Shown here: piece by piece, positions 48,399 to 59,791 of the stretch | Position numbering within the stretch: the first letter of the stretch is position 1 | Layout of the letters: each line of letters begins with the position of its first letter | Assembly (NCBI GenBank): GCA_000934385.1 | Contig: KN880541.1 | Coordinates: 1-64,000 of the forward strand | DNA from: Cylindrobasidium torrendii FP15055 ss-10 | Lineage: Eukaryota > Basidiomycota > Agaricomycetes > Agaricales > Physalacriaceae | Direction of reading: 5' to 3' | Length of the DNA stretch: 64,000 bases | Notes under the pieces: generated by a model | What the model was told of the DNA's origin: nothing | Database searches by the model: none | What the model saw: only the letters and a program-made list of their open reading frames with translations | Made by a program: the position numbers and the translations under genes

Positions 48399-50894
48399 CT
48401 AGCAGTGCTGGCGCTTCGCAGCCGAACCAGGAAGAAGATTGCGCGCCCAACTGTCCGCACGAAGACGCGTGCGCCGTATAACGCCATCATCTTGTCCTCC
48501 GTCAACAGGTGAGCGGGGGGAGTTGAGGCCAGGAGAGAAGAGATTGCCGCGATTGTGAAGGCTCCTCTCCTTCCTGCGCATGTGGGTGGGAGACGGGAAG
48601 GGCTCAGGCATTCCCTGCTGAGGACCAGGGTCTGAGCAGAAGATCCTAGGCTGCCACTCCTGGCGTTCGTCCATAATGCATGAATTTTTGAACTTGTCGA
48701 TGAGTGCCTCCTTGCCTCTGGATATTGACATCAGTACTTTTGATCAATACCGAGAGCATAAGAACGAACTGGTAATTGGCGTAACTCATCTGCAAAACCT
48801 TTTCCGACGAAAACATGTTCCATTTCTCACCCAGCTTGCTCTTCGCAAATAACAAAAGATCCTGAACCTGGATAAAATTGACGAACGCGTATCCGACGTT
48901 GCAGCCTGCTCACTGTCAATCAAGTTCGATAGATCAGAAGCAGGAGACGTACCATTGCTGAAATCCATGCGAAGGTACATAAAGTCGATGCGCCTCGGGC
49001 AGACTTTATTGATATAAGTCAACAAGTCCTTCGCAGACATTTTGTTCGGGATGTTCTTGATCATGACCGTCGTCCGCGGGTCCATTCCACTCTCAATAGC
49101 GCCGATATCCAATGCGTTCGACTTGCCGTCGCCGGCGTGGTCATTCCGAGTATCAGAACGGCCGCCCTTCTTGAGGCCACGATACTTGAGGAGGCCCAGC
49201 GCCGAGTGAGGAAGGTCACGTCCACTGTTTTCGCTGTCATCGAAAAAGGGTGTATGGGGCGAACCGGACAGAGGATCCTTGGGGTCGAAAGGCGAAATCG
49301 GTGAATGCGAGTGCCACTGCGGGTTATGGTATTGGTACATCATCGATGGGTCCGTAGGGTAGCCAATAGATAGACCATGCATAGAATTCACTAGGGCGCC
49401 CATCGGATGTGGAGCGGGCATTGTGAGTGGGGAGGGCGGGTAGAGCGGCGGCGGGGAAGCACAATGATATCCATGTCCAGGATTGAACTCGGGTGGGTAG
49501 GTGTAGCTTTGCGGGAATTCCGGCGATGTGAAATCCGTGTCCGATTGAGTATCCTGACTGGCAGTGTCCGAAGCCAACTCATGCGTAGGGGACGACGATC
49601 CCCGCGAGGCAGTGTCATGCGCGACTGGGTGTGGAGGGAAGCTGGGCACGATGTTGGACGGTGAGAAATCCCAGAGGTATGGCGGAGGTCCCCCTGCCAG
49701 ATGATGCTGCGCTGCACCTGACAATATCTTGATGGCAAGATCATCCCGACCACTCAGTTTAACGCGCCGGCCAAAGAGGAAGCAATTAAACAGCGCTTCA
49801 AAGGCTTTTTCAGTATGACGGGTGTCGAAGTATTCCACCTGGTAGTCCAGGGAGGAGGGCTAGTGAGATGGTAAGTCAACCTTAAGCAGGACCCACTTAA
49901 TGAAACGCACCTTGTCGTTGACGCTGCCGATATGGATAGGTTCGAACAAGCGCACAGCGCCGTACTCCATCAGGTGGCTGACAACTTGCCCGGGCGCTGG
50001 TTCGCTGACATCCATCGGTTCCCTATCGAGTGAAAGGTAGAATGCAGCGCCTTGTTTCACGTATGTGTGGTTGCCGGTGAGCTGGTCAACATTTGCGTTG
50101 AGAATGGGCCGATACCAGGAAAATAAGAACGCACCTGAGCAACTTCTTCTTCGCTTAAAAATGTCGAAGACACCCAGGGAGGATACGGCGACTCCGTTTG
50201 TTGTTCCAAGCAGAAATCGAGCGCGTTGGTAAAGCGTGTCGCAAAGAGTACTTTGGCCGCGAGAGCGTGGCGGACATCGTGAAAGTGAATGAGGATGGTG
50301 CCGTCTGAGGCAACATTGCGGATATAAAAACGGCGAATAGGGCTGATGTTGTCGTCGACGGACGGAGGACCGACTAACTTGCCAGAGGAACTAAGCAAGC
50401 CTTGGAGGACCCTTGTTTCAAGGATACATGTAATCGTCTCGCTGACAAAAGTGGCGTCGGCAGTTCGCGCTATGTTCCCGAGCTGCAGCGAACGTCAGTG
50501 GCACGAAGAGATTTGAGCGGACAAGACATACAAGAATGAACCTTGTCGCCGCCAACCCCATGTCCTGATGATCCCTGCTGTCCGACTCGTATGCAAAACT
50601 GGTCGCTTTCGTCTCAGCAGACACCGACGAAAGAATACTCGATGAGGGCGTCAGAGGTGGTGTCAACAATTTGTGCGACGGCTGCCGGTGCGTCAGATCG
50701 ATTATAGAAAGCCGGTTCGCGCCATCCGCTGTCGGACGCGTCGGCGACGCGGTTGGGAGGGTCGGGACTTCAGCTTTGGGTGTCGTACAGTCGCCTTCTT
50801 GCATTGCAGAAAGTTTAACGGGAGACCGAGGGGTCCCGGAGTTGGGTGTCTGCGACGTCGGGCTGGCTGGGAGTTGAAGATTGCCGCGCGCCAT
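48399..50894 (-). CDS. Mei2-like RNA-binding protein
   Basis: Six exons (50894-50532, 50482-50135, 50081-49911, 49859-48953, 48905-48770, 48717-48399) give 747 residues. The C-terminal Mei2-type RRM lies at about residues 530-660. It has TTVMIKNIPNKMSAKDLLTYI, DFMYLRMDF, CNVGYAFVNF (RNP1-like) and the family-specific extension EKVLQMSYANYQGKEALIDKFKNS. Earlier parts hold degenerate RRMs (SPIRRFYIRNVA, VEYFDTRHTEKAFEALF) and a long Pro/Ser/Tyr-rich linker. S. pombe Mei2 switches cells into meiosis and binds the meiRNA; mushroom relatives are little studied. The C-terminal RRM is split by a phase-1 and a phase-2 intron. The start ATG sits in a good context (acc before ATGG). Confidence 0.9.
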
Positions 50895-51768
50895 GGTTTT
50901 TTGAAGGGGTTCAGGAATAGGCCCCCGATGAGGAGGAAACCTTTGGTCAAGCAGGTCAATATAAGCAGAGAAAAACCAAAGTCTTAAGGACAGACCATAT
51001 GTTCGGAAGCGAAGGACTATGTTGAAGCCGAGGTGGGTTAGAACGCAGAGGCTGGAGCCTTTTCGCGTTGAGCGGAGAGTCTGGTTGGTGTGTCGCGGGT
51101 TGGTCAACCATGGTGAAGAGGGAGTAATGGGAGGCAAAAGAAAGGCAGAGGACGCGCATATATTTCCACGGATGCTGACTTAATAAGAGCCCAACAGGTG
51201 TCGGACTTAGGCTTCAGAAGCATACAGTGGACGCTGAACCGAGATTGAGCTGTGCGTCGACGAATTGGGCCAAGGATCCGCAATCGTACCAAACGCCGCT
51301 GTCGATCTTGTGTTAGAACTTGAGCAAAGCTTTTGTGAGTAGAGCATGTCCAATTTGGGTGTAGTGGACAGAACAGACAAAAACAGAGGGATGTGACAAG
51401 TGTACGAGAGTCTACGCACATCTCCCCTCGCCAGCCTGCCTTCACTGGTGTGCTGCAAACCGCACACTGACCGCACGCCATGCTTTCGACCGAAGATCTC
51501 ATATTTCAGGGCCGTGATGAGAGCATGCATAGGTCAATTAGCGCCACAAGACAGCCGGTGAGGGTGCCGCGAGAGTCGGTAAAAGCGCCATCACCATCCA
51601 GCATCATCATATAGATTTCGGAATTCTTATCTCGCAAAGTTGCGCGTTCTTTTCAAAGCCGGAGAGTTACTCTGACACTCGGACTGGGAATCGACTCGTG
51701 GAGGCGGGAGGCAGATCATTGCAGACACGTGACCCTCTTTCTTCCGACGTCGACGACGAGTGCCCATT
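50895..51768. other. Divergent promoter region between Mei2-like and bS6m genes
   Basis: 874 bases between divergent start codons. Minus-strand ORFs reach up to 51530 but lack coding resemblance and probably belong to the Mei2-like 5' leader. No RNA gene or repeat seen. Confidence 0.45.
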
Positions 51769-52223
51769 ATGCCGCTCTACCAAATGGTGTGCATTGCTGC
51801 ACACACCAGCGAATATGTGCGTGGCATATTCCTATTGCTGGGGCGTTCCCCTGAACCCGTCTAGGCCCGCGTGAAGACACTCGTTTCGCAAACAGCCATG
51901 CATATCATAAACCGGGGAGGCGTCGTCCGCAACATCGAGTCTTGGGGCACGCATACATTGCCATATAAAATGAAGCAACAACAACTTGGAGAGTGCGCGA
52001 CCATGCCTTCCGTTTCCATTATACACACTCACAAGCACATAGTTATTGGAGCGTGCACTTTGACACCTCACCGCGCACGCTACAAACCCTCAACAACTTC
52101 CTTCGACGAGACCCCCTAGTGTTGCGCTGGACAATGCTTAAACAAGCAGAAAAGCTCGAAGACGTCGCGAAGAAGGGTCGCCAGATTATCCACCCCATGC
52201 TCAAGGACATAGAGAGCGTATAA
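51769..52223 (+). CDS. MRPS6: Mitochondrial small-subunit ribosomal protein bS6m
   Basis: Three exons (51769-51816, 51865-51992, 52043-52223) give 118 residues, the usual size. It opens MPLYQMVCIAAH, continues VVRNIESWGTHTLPYKMKQ and DYWSVHFDTSPRTLQTLN, and then DPLVLRWTMLK. This is the S6 alpha/beta fold with the G-GVV-R--E-WG-R-L-Y pattern and a basic tail. It belongs to the platform of the mitochondrial 30S subunit. Introns are 48 and 50 nt. The tail (KKGRQIIHPMLKDIESV) is a fungal extension. Confidence 0.93.
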
Positions 52224-52829
52224 TGCACGGTTTCGCCCACTATTATATATATATCACGCCTACATCCATGGCCAATATACGTCGCTGACAAGTGACAAGT
52301 GAGTGTGGTCAACGCTCAGGATAGCCCTGCTCTATGAAGCAGCGGTACTTGGGATCTACACCTTTCCCCGCTCTCATCCCTCGTCCACAACTTCCGGTAG
52401 CTGGCATCTTCCACAATGGGATTTCAAGGTGTAGAATGGGGTTCTCGGACGATGCGTGTCCATGTTCATAGCTCAAGCTTGCTCTCCACACGAAGTTAAG
52501 AGTTCACTTATAGGTGCTACATCGCAGGCTAGATGCTGGGACAGCCGTGAATATCTTCGACCCATGCTGGAGTGGTGAAGTAGCAACCAACGATCCCTTC
52601 GGGCTCTCGCCCATCTGCGGAAGACTACTGTAACTGTGCGTTAGCTCGAGTTGAAGGCAGGCGGTTGCTAGTTATTGTGAATGCCCCGAACCTCTGTATA
52701 ATATGGCTTACGAGCATTACAAGACTCGTCTCTTCCTGTACATCCTTGCTTACGTCCCCAGTTTACTTACACTCAAGTGATTTGAACTCTGCCAAACGAA
52801 ACAGTTCCCGGCCGATCGGTCACATACCG
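52224..52829. other. Intergenic between bS6m and LETM1-domain genes
   Basis: 606 bases between two plus-strand genes. A short TA-dinucleotide run (ttatatatatat) near 52242 lies just after the bS6m stop and fits its 3' end. The LETM1 frame is open upstream to 52665, but that extension carries no targeting-like sequence. Confidence 0.45.
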
Positions 52830-53720
52830 ATGCTTGCCTTACACCGCGCTGGACGTTCATGTTCCGTTGCGCGTTGCCTGGCGCGCCCGCAGGCACGGTG
52901 GATTTCCAAAGGCTCCCTTCCGCCTCCACGGCCGGACACAAGCCTCAGCGCGCCTCTGCAACTTCGAGCCGACGTGGAGGATGCACAGAGTCGGGGTATA
53001 CTCGCTTCTACCCCTCCAGACTACGGCAGCGTGAAAACCTTCCTACACTCTGCCATCCAACTCCTCAAGTTCTATGTTCGCGGCGCAGGTGTAATATGGG
53101 AGCGACGCCAGGTCGTACGGCAAATTGGCCAGCCCAAGACGCGCAGTGACTTCCGTTTCCTTGACCTCCAGCGCAGGGACATCGAAAAAATTGGCCCATT
53201 CCTCTTCCTGGCTCTCACTATTGAGGAGCTTATCCCTCTCTTGGTGGTTTATGCACCCTCCTTTCTGCCATCCACTTGCACACTCCCGGCACAGCGTATG
53301 CGCATACGACTCGCACAAGTGGACAGCACCAAGCAAGCTCAGCTTGCCCTCCTCCCCATCCTGGAATCCGGCCAGGACCCACTTTCCCCGCCATACACCG
53401 CCCCGCTGTGCAAGTTGTTCGGACTCGCGTCTTGGGGACCGTCGTTTCTCCAGACGCGGCGCCTGCAAAAACATTTCGAGTTCATACGCAAGGATGACGG
53501 CCTGATCTCACAGGATGGTGTTGAGGCGGTGGGGGACATAGATGAGGCGCTGCTCGAACGTGGGATGGTTGTGGACATTTACGAGACGAGCGCGGAAAAC
53601 AAACGGAAGGTGCTGAGCTGGTGGATTGACGAGGCGAGCAAAAACGCAAATGGTGCGCCCTATCATCCACGGATAGCCCTCAAGTTTTTGGATATGGCAA
53701 ACCAGAGTGCTAGTGCCTAA
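52830..53720 (+). CDS. LETM1-domain protein, mitochondrial
   Basis: A single exon of 296 residues, the only intron-free gene here. The N terminus is basic and Ser/Ala-rich (MLALHRAGRSCSVARCLARPQARWISKG), typical of a mitochondrial presequence. The LETM1 region begins with LLKFYVRGAGVIWERRQVVRQIG and SDFRFLDLQRRDIEKIGPFLFLALTIEELIPLLVVYAPSFLPSTC, including the hydrophobic membrane-anchor segment. The ribosome-binding-like helical region follows (LCKLFGLASWGPSFLQTRRLQKHFEFIRKDD). It is short compared with LETM1/Mdm38 (about 500-740 residues) and lacks the long C-terminal coiled coils and EF-hand, so it resembles LETMD1-like members. The role is likely in inner-membrane ion balance or translation. 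Confidence 0.85.
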   Translation: MLALHRAGRSCSVARCLARPQARWISKGSLPPPRPDTSLSAPLQLRADVEDAQSRGILASTPPDYGSVKTFLHSAIQLLKFYVRGAGVIWERRQVVRQIGQPKTRSDFRFLDLQRRDIEKIGPFLFLALTIEELIPLLVVYAPSFLPSTCTLPAQRMRIRLAQVDSTKQAQLALLPILESGQDPLSPPYTAPLCKLFGLASWGPSFLQTRRLQKHFEFIRKDDGLISQDGVEAVGDIDEALLERGMVVDIYETSAENKRKVLSWWIDEASKNANGAPYHPRIALKFLDMANQSASA

Positions 53721-54016
53721 GGGTCGGTCGGTGGTGTTCCAGTGCACAGGGCTGCTTAGAGAAAACAGATGCATGGACCTCAACTTTATGCGCACGATAG
53801 GTATTATACACGACGAAGTTACATATAATCACAACGCACCTCTATTGTATACGACAATGCTGTGAGAACATGCAGAAACATCCTTGATGCTTCAGCAGTT
53901 GGCCGAAGCTGTGTGATGAAGCACACTCGGTAGACCTGTAGATTCGCACCAAATCATTTCGTATGAGCAAGTACAAGTTGATTATCTACATAGGTACCAG
54001 AAGAGGTCTGCCATAA

Positions 54017-55314
54017 TCAAGCTGAACGTCCTGGAACTACAGGAGATGAAGCGGTAAGGCCGCCGTCAATAGCAATAGCCTGGCCATTAATGTAGCTCGA
54101 ATCGTCTACGAAACCGTCAACAATGTCATTTCTAAGCTTTGAAGGAAGCGCCCCACCTGAAGCCAAGAAAAGCGCAACTTGCGCAATTTCCTCTGCGATT
54201 CCGTAGCGTCCCAGAGGGTTCAATTGTCCGATTTTTCCATCGGTGCCGCGAGAACGAGCATATTCAAAAGTGTCGCTAGTCATGCCCGTCTCGATAAGTC
54301 CCGGGCACAGTGTATTAACACGAATGCCGGTCCGCTGAAGCTGGTACGCCGTCGTCTGTGCCATCGAGTTCACACTGGATTCAGAAAGTCAATCACAGAG
54401 GGTGTGGGGAAAGTGCCATCGTACGCAGCCTTAGAAGCGCTATCTGTGTTGTGACATGAGAATAAGCATAAGGGAATGGAGGGGCTTACAGTCAGTGGAA
54501 CCGGCGCCAGAGCGTATGCCAGCAACTATTAAGCGAGTGAGCCACTGTCCTGCATCTCAGACGAAGCTGGTCTACCCGAGGCGGTCATGATGATACTCCC
54601 GCCTGATACCTTCCCAATTGCTGCGTTCTCCTGGGTCATGGCGGCGGAAGCGTGCTTGAGAGCGAGGAAGCATCTTCAAGTAATTGAACAACATGATTTG
54701 GTGCCATTTTGAGGAGGAAACGTACGAGAGGGCATTGACGCGCATGGTCTTCATGAACTGGTCGCCAGACGTCTTCGCGAAATGTTTGATAGTTGCAATA
54801 CCTGCCTGGAGAAGGATGAGCTACAGCCATTTTAGCAATAGCGAAGAAGACATACATTGGCGAAGAAGACGTCGAGACGTCCCTCCTCCTTCAAGGCCTG
54901 TTGACATACTCCCTCGATAGCAGTCTCATCTGCAGCATCTGCTTGCAGTGTTGTGACCTTCACATCGGGGTATTTCTTCTCAATGGTAGCCTTGAGGTCC
55001 GGAAGATTTGTGGGGTCAAAGTCAATAAGGTAGAGATGCTTTGCGCCTTCGTGGGCATAGAGTAGCGCAGCTGCGCGGCTGTATGGAACGGTAAGCAAAT
55101 GGTTTGAGCAACTACGTGAAACGCACCCAATACCCTTCAGAGAACCAACCCCGGTGATGATGCAGACCTTGTCCTTGAGCTTGGAACCTCGGGGTGACTG
55201 AATGAACTGCGACCGGATTTGCTGGAGTCTAGCTTGCGTCCTGCGTAGGTGTTTACCGTCGCCTCCACCTTTCTTGGGAACAGCGGCGTCGTCGTATGCG
55301 GTCTTGGGTGCCAT
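54017..55314 (-). CDS. Short-chain dehydrogenase/reductase
   Basis: Seven exons (55314-55127, 55078-54856, 54805-54726, 54673-54576, 54525-54490, 54443-54425, 54374-54017) give 333 residues. The Rossmann signature is TGVGSLKGIGRAA, a variant of TGxxxGxG with an extra residue. DFDPTNL follows beta-2 with acidic residues, so NAD is favoured. FANAGIA matches NNAG, and SGGSIIMTAS carries the catalytic Ser. The catalytic YSASK is rebuilt from two exons, the Tyr codon itself being split. The C-terminal part (RTGIRVNTLCPGLIETGM, NGQAIAIDGG) is typical of classical SDRs. An N-terminal extension of about 45 basic residues precedes the fold. The substrate is unknown. Confidence 0.92.
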
Positions 55315-55907
55315 GATGGGAGTGGGGAAGTATCACACGGGAAACCGGGTACTACGTCGAACCGGGACCAAGCATACCGACTACAAGGTCACGAGTACGA
55401 GCTGCCATTAGAGAACCGCTTAACAAATAACAATCCGTCGTGAAGCTAAGGCGCAAGTCAAGAGGCGAATGAACGCGATCGATGCGGCCCACGGACAACT
55501 TCCCACGGCATAGTTGTCAAATTCGACGCGTCCATTAGCCCTGGAGTATGGAAACCTTGACCATTGGCGTGTCTCAATGATGTAGACTTGCTCTGACTCG
55601 CGGATTATCGTGATTCGACGCCTGGTAAACCTCAGAGTGTAAGTTATACATGGTGGAATAGTGAGCAAATATCCATATTCATGGCATACGTGAGCTGCTG
55701 ATCGTGAGGTCTAAGATATTGCCGCTCTGAGGAAACGATGAACGGTAGTAATTTCAGGGTATGTCCGCAAGCTTGAGTCCAATTAGGTTCGTAGCTCAAA
55801 GAGCAGTGTGAACTCGAGGAATGGGAAAGCGATCAGTCTGTAGATCAAATTCAAATCCAGCGTGTTTGCAGACGCGTTCATCTTGACCTCTTGCGATCAG
55901 CACCAAA
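55315..55907. other. Divergent promoter region between SDR and CCT zeta genes
   Basis: 593 bases between divergent start codons. Short ORFs here look random. No further structure recognised. Confidence 0.45.
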
Positions 55908-57866
55908 ATGTCGTCCAGTATAGAGCTCATAAATCCGAAGGCTGAAAGCGTACGCCGCGCCGCGGCCCTCCAAGTGTGTCTACCCAACAATCTTGACGTG
56001 GTGGTTTTGAACGCGATGCGCATTAGGTCAACACCAATGGAGCCATGGGGCTTGCTGCCGTAGTTAGAGGCAATCTCGGTGCGCTACCGCAATACATCCT
56101 CCAATTCCATGTCTGACGAGTCTGCCCAGGACCGCGTGGAACCCTGAAGATGCTTGTCGACGGTGCAGGGCAATTGAAAATGACCAAGGACGGCAAAGTT
56201 CTTTTATCAGAAATGCAGATCCAGAACCCCACGGCTGCAATGATTGCACGCACTGCCGTCGCCCAAGATGAGCAGGTCGGCGACGGCACAACCTCTGTCG
56301 TCCTTCTTGTCGGAGAGCTTTTGAAGCAAGCGGATCGCTACATCTCAGAAGGCGTGCACCCGACCGTGATTGCAGAGGGCTTTGATTTGGCGAAAAAGGA
56401 GGCGCTGAAGGTGCGTAGAAACCATCCATCCCAATCCAATGTGTCTGAATTGTATCTAGTTTTTAGACACCTTCAAGCAGCCCTCCAAGCTCGATCGCGC
56501 AACCCTCATTGGCGTCGCTTACACATCTCTAGCTACCAAGCTCAATGCTTCTCTTGCAAAGCAGCTTGCAGCAGATGTTGTTGACTCGGTGCTGACTATT
56601 CGCCCGCCACCACCTGCCGCAGGTATGTCTACCGTGTAATCGCCCTAGTCAAGCGCTTATACCCACCATCAGACGCGAAAGACCAATGGCGTTCACCTAT
56701 CGACTTGCACATGGTTGAGATCATGAAGATGCAGCACAGGACAGCGTCAGATACTCAGCTCGTCCGCGGTCTTGTTCTCGACCACGGCGCTCGCCACCCT
56801 GACATGCCCAAACGCCTCGAAAACGCCTACATTCTCACACTAAATGTTAGCTTGGAGTACGAGAAAACGTGCGTTCTCTAACTTCGTCCTGAGAGCTCGC
56901 CTAACAGAGCGACAGTGAGGTCAACTCCGGCTTTTTCTATTCTTCGGCGGAGCAACGCGAGAAACTCGTCGAGTCCGAACGCCGTCATGTCGATGCCAAG
57001 GTCAAGAAGATTGTTGAACTTAAGAATGCGGTTTGCGATCAGGCTGTGGACAGCAAGGAGAAGAAACGCAGCTTCGTTATCGTCAACCAGAAGGGTATAG
57101 ACCCTCTTAGCCTGGACATCCTTGCTAAGAATGGCATCTTTGCGTTGCGTCGGGCGAAGCGAAGGAACATGGAGCGGTTTGTCCATTCCAAGCATCCATA
57201 GTTATGCAATTCTGATGACCGTCCAGCCTGCAGCTCATCTGTGGTGGTGTTGCCACAAACTCTGTCGACGAGCTCGATCCCTCCGTCCTTGGATATGCCG
57301 GCCTTGTTTACGAGCACACCCTAGGAGAGGAGAAGTTCACTTTCATTGAAGAGGTCAAGGATCCCAAATCCGTGACGCTGCTCATTAAGGGCCCGAACGC
57401 ACACACAATTCAGCAAATCCAGGACGCGCTGCGTGATGGCCTGAGGGCAGTGAAGAATGCATTGGAGGATGAGGCGCTCATTCCCGGAGCTGGTGCATTT
57501 GAGGTATCGGCTGCAGCACATCTCAGCGGGCCTGTGAAGAAGGACGCGAAGGGTCGCGTGAAGATGGGTGTGCAGGCTTTCGCCGATGCGCTTCTTATCA
57601 TCCCGAAAACCCTGGCGGCGAACGGTGGATATGATGTGCAGGATGTGGTTGTCGCTTTGCAGGAGGAGCAGGCGGAGGGCAACACCGTCGGTATTGACCT
57701 CAACTCTGGCGAGCCATTCGACCCCACTGTTGAAGGCATCTGGGATAACTACCGAGTGAAGAGGCAGATGCTGCATTCTTGCTCTGTAATTGCGGTCAAT
57801 CTTCTTTCAACGGACGAGATTTTACGAGCGGGCAGGAGTTCGCTGAAGGAGGGCCCACAGCAGTAA
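55908..57866 (+). CDS. cct6: Cytosolic chaperonin CCT subunit zeta
   Basis: Seven exons (55908-55973, 56027-56078, 56130-56410, 56460-56622, 56673-56868, 56910-57176, 57227-57866) give 554 residues, close to the family length. It opens with [17 protein letters not shown] and shows the group II chaperonin nucleotide-site motifs [22 protein letters not shown] and GDGTTSVV, and later CGGVATNSV and the GAGAFE motif ([10 protein letters not shown]). [14 protein letters not shown] and the ending [17 protein letters not shown] distinguish CCT zeta (Cct6) from its paralogues. It forms part of the eight-subunit TRiC ring folding actin and tubulin. The acceptors at 56459 and 56909 are downstream or upstream of competing AGs and were set by conserved residues. 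Confidence 0.95.
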
Positions 57867-58379
57867 ATTCATGTACAAGTACAAAATACGATAGCCTAAG
57901 ACATGGCACTGTAATTCAGCAACCTGCGTGGTTTGACGATGCACGTATTGGGCATGCGCAGATGAGCAAGCTGTATTAAGCCAACTTGTGTCCAATGCTC
58001 TGTCTAAGCTCCGTCAGAACCTTTGACTGAAATCAGCTGAGTCTTCAGAGCTTCACCACTACTAATTATGTAGTGTACGGGTAGTGTATATCTTTTGCGT
58101 CGTTCAAGTAAGCCTTGTTGCAAGACCATTGCCCTGATTCGAAACCGCAGTCCAGGTCGGCCATGTTGCGAACACTTCTTTGATGCGCACAGACGCGTAA
58201 CGTTGGCGACGTTCTCCTCTCGAGTTTCCTTGGTTGTAAGTATCTTGTATTGTACACGACCAGATAACAAACATGCAAGGCCCAAGTAGAGACTGAATAA
58301 GGATACGCCGACCCAAGACACGACAAGTACTGATGAAGAGCAACAGTCCATTCCAATAAATTCCAGGTACCATGATTAG
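57867..58379. other. Intergenic between convergent CCT zeta and Mid2-like genes
   Basis: 513 bases between two stop codons. It should contain both polyadenylation regions. Minus ORFs at 58004-58458 are read-through without similarity. Confidence 0.45.
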
Positions 58380-59475
58380 TTAGCGTTCGCTGCAAGATTG
58401 TCAGTACGAAGGATGGAGAGAGTATAGTAGAGACGTACGCCATGCCTCCATAGCCCATGGTACCCCCTTGTTCTGCAAGCTTGCGTTGCCTGAACGCCTT
58501 GCGATACTTTGTTCTCTCGTACGTAACGAGGCCGACGACGATGAGTGCAATGGCAGATATACCAGCAAATACACCAAGACCAATGGGAAGGACGGAGAGG
58601 GTCTTTCCGGGGAGTTCGAAAGCGGCCGACTGGGTGGTAGCCTCTGCAGCAGCAGCAGATGCGGACGTTTGGCTTGTAGATGTGCTTTGAGAGGCCTGAA
58701 TGTTGTCAGATACGGGGAGTTATAGGAGTAGATACACGACATACAGCTGCAGAAGTTGCGGTGCTCTTCACAGTGGACGAAGTAGCTGCTGATGTCGCCG
58801 CAGAGGACACAACTGATGAGGACGCTGCGACGGATGAGCTTGCTTCCGTCTGGGCGGACGAAGTTGCAGCCGTAGTGCTTTCAGCTGGCGGGGCAGATGA
58901 GCTCGCCACTGTGGTGGCTGCAGCTGATGAAGAAGTGGCGGCAGGGGCAGATGAGCTAGCTGCGCTGAAGGGGATTGTAAAGAAGCCCTATACTACGCGA
59001 TCAGAAATCATAACAAATGGTAGAGGATCATCACGCACCCCGACAGAGAGCGGTCCTGCACTGCTTGAGGTTGTCGAAGAATCTGAGCTTCCTGCAGCGC
59101 CATCGTTCGAGCCATTGTTGGTGCCGTTGGTTCCGTTGACAGTATAGGTGCAAGTAGTGACCTTCTCTACAACCTGATTCCCACTCGCATCCGTGACGGG
59201 TGTAAGTGTGATCGTGCATACTTCCTCAGCGGGGCCCTGCGCGCTACAACCATAGTCGTTAGATATCAAGTGGTTGTGCTCGTTGCCACCACGCACGTTT
59301 GGACAGTATTCTTCGTCTCAATCGTCTGTGGTTGTGCCGACGCGTCCGCTGCTCTGGCAACCAAATCCGCTACCTCTAACCCAGAACCAAACTGACGCTC
59401 CGCGACTGGAGCTGCATTGACCAAAATCCAAGAGAGTGACGAGATGACGATAAAGGACCGCGTGAAGCCGAACAT
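58380..59475 (-). CDS. Mid2-like surface protein: signal peptide, Ser/Thr-rich, one membrane span
   Basis: Five exons (59475-59297, 59243-59039, 58987-58745, 58695-58439, 58389-58380) give 297 residues. A signal peptide (FIVISSLSWILVNAAP) is followed by a short Cys-containing part (EEVCTITLTPV, KVTTCTYTVNGT). A long Ser/Thr/Ala stretch, likely heavily O-mannosylated, comes next. One membrane span follows (LSVLPIGLGVFAGISAIALIVVGLVTY), and then a basic cytosolic tail beginning ERTKYRKAFRQRK. This plan matches Mid2/Wsc-type wall-stress sensors and many fungal surface proteins of unknown role; I see no WSC Cys pattern. The last exon is only 10 nt and adds two residues and the stop. Function is inferred from layout only. 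Confidence 0.78.
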
Positions 59476-59791
59476 GGCGATGTTGAGCTGGCTGGGGGGC
59501 TAGTTAGGGAGATGAGAGCCCGTTCCTGCGGAGACTCGAACGTCCAGCGATGGAGGCAGACGAAAACAAGAAAGTAAAGGATTGGAAAGTGCCTCCAGGG
59601 CAAAAAGAAATGGTGAAGACGGTCAGGAACAAGCCCAGAGAAGGGCTCGATCGCGCATCAATACAGTTGGCGCGTGTTGGGTTAAACGGAACCTATTCCG
59701 GATAGCAACAATCAATTTGACTGAAGGTCTGGCCCATGGCCTCTGATATTTTCTCGTAGTAACGTCTGAGTAACGTAGCAAACAAACGTTT
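59476..59791. other. Intergenic: Mid2-like promoter and P5B ATPase 3' flank
   Basis: 316 bases between two minus-strand genes. No gene or repeat seen. Confidence 0.45.
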
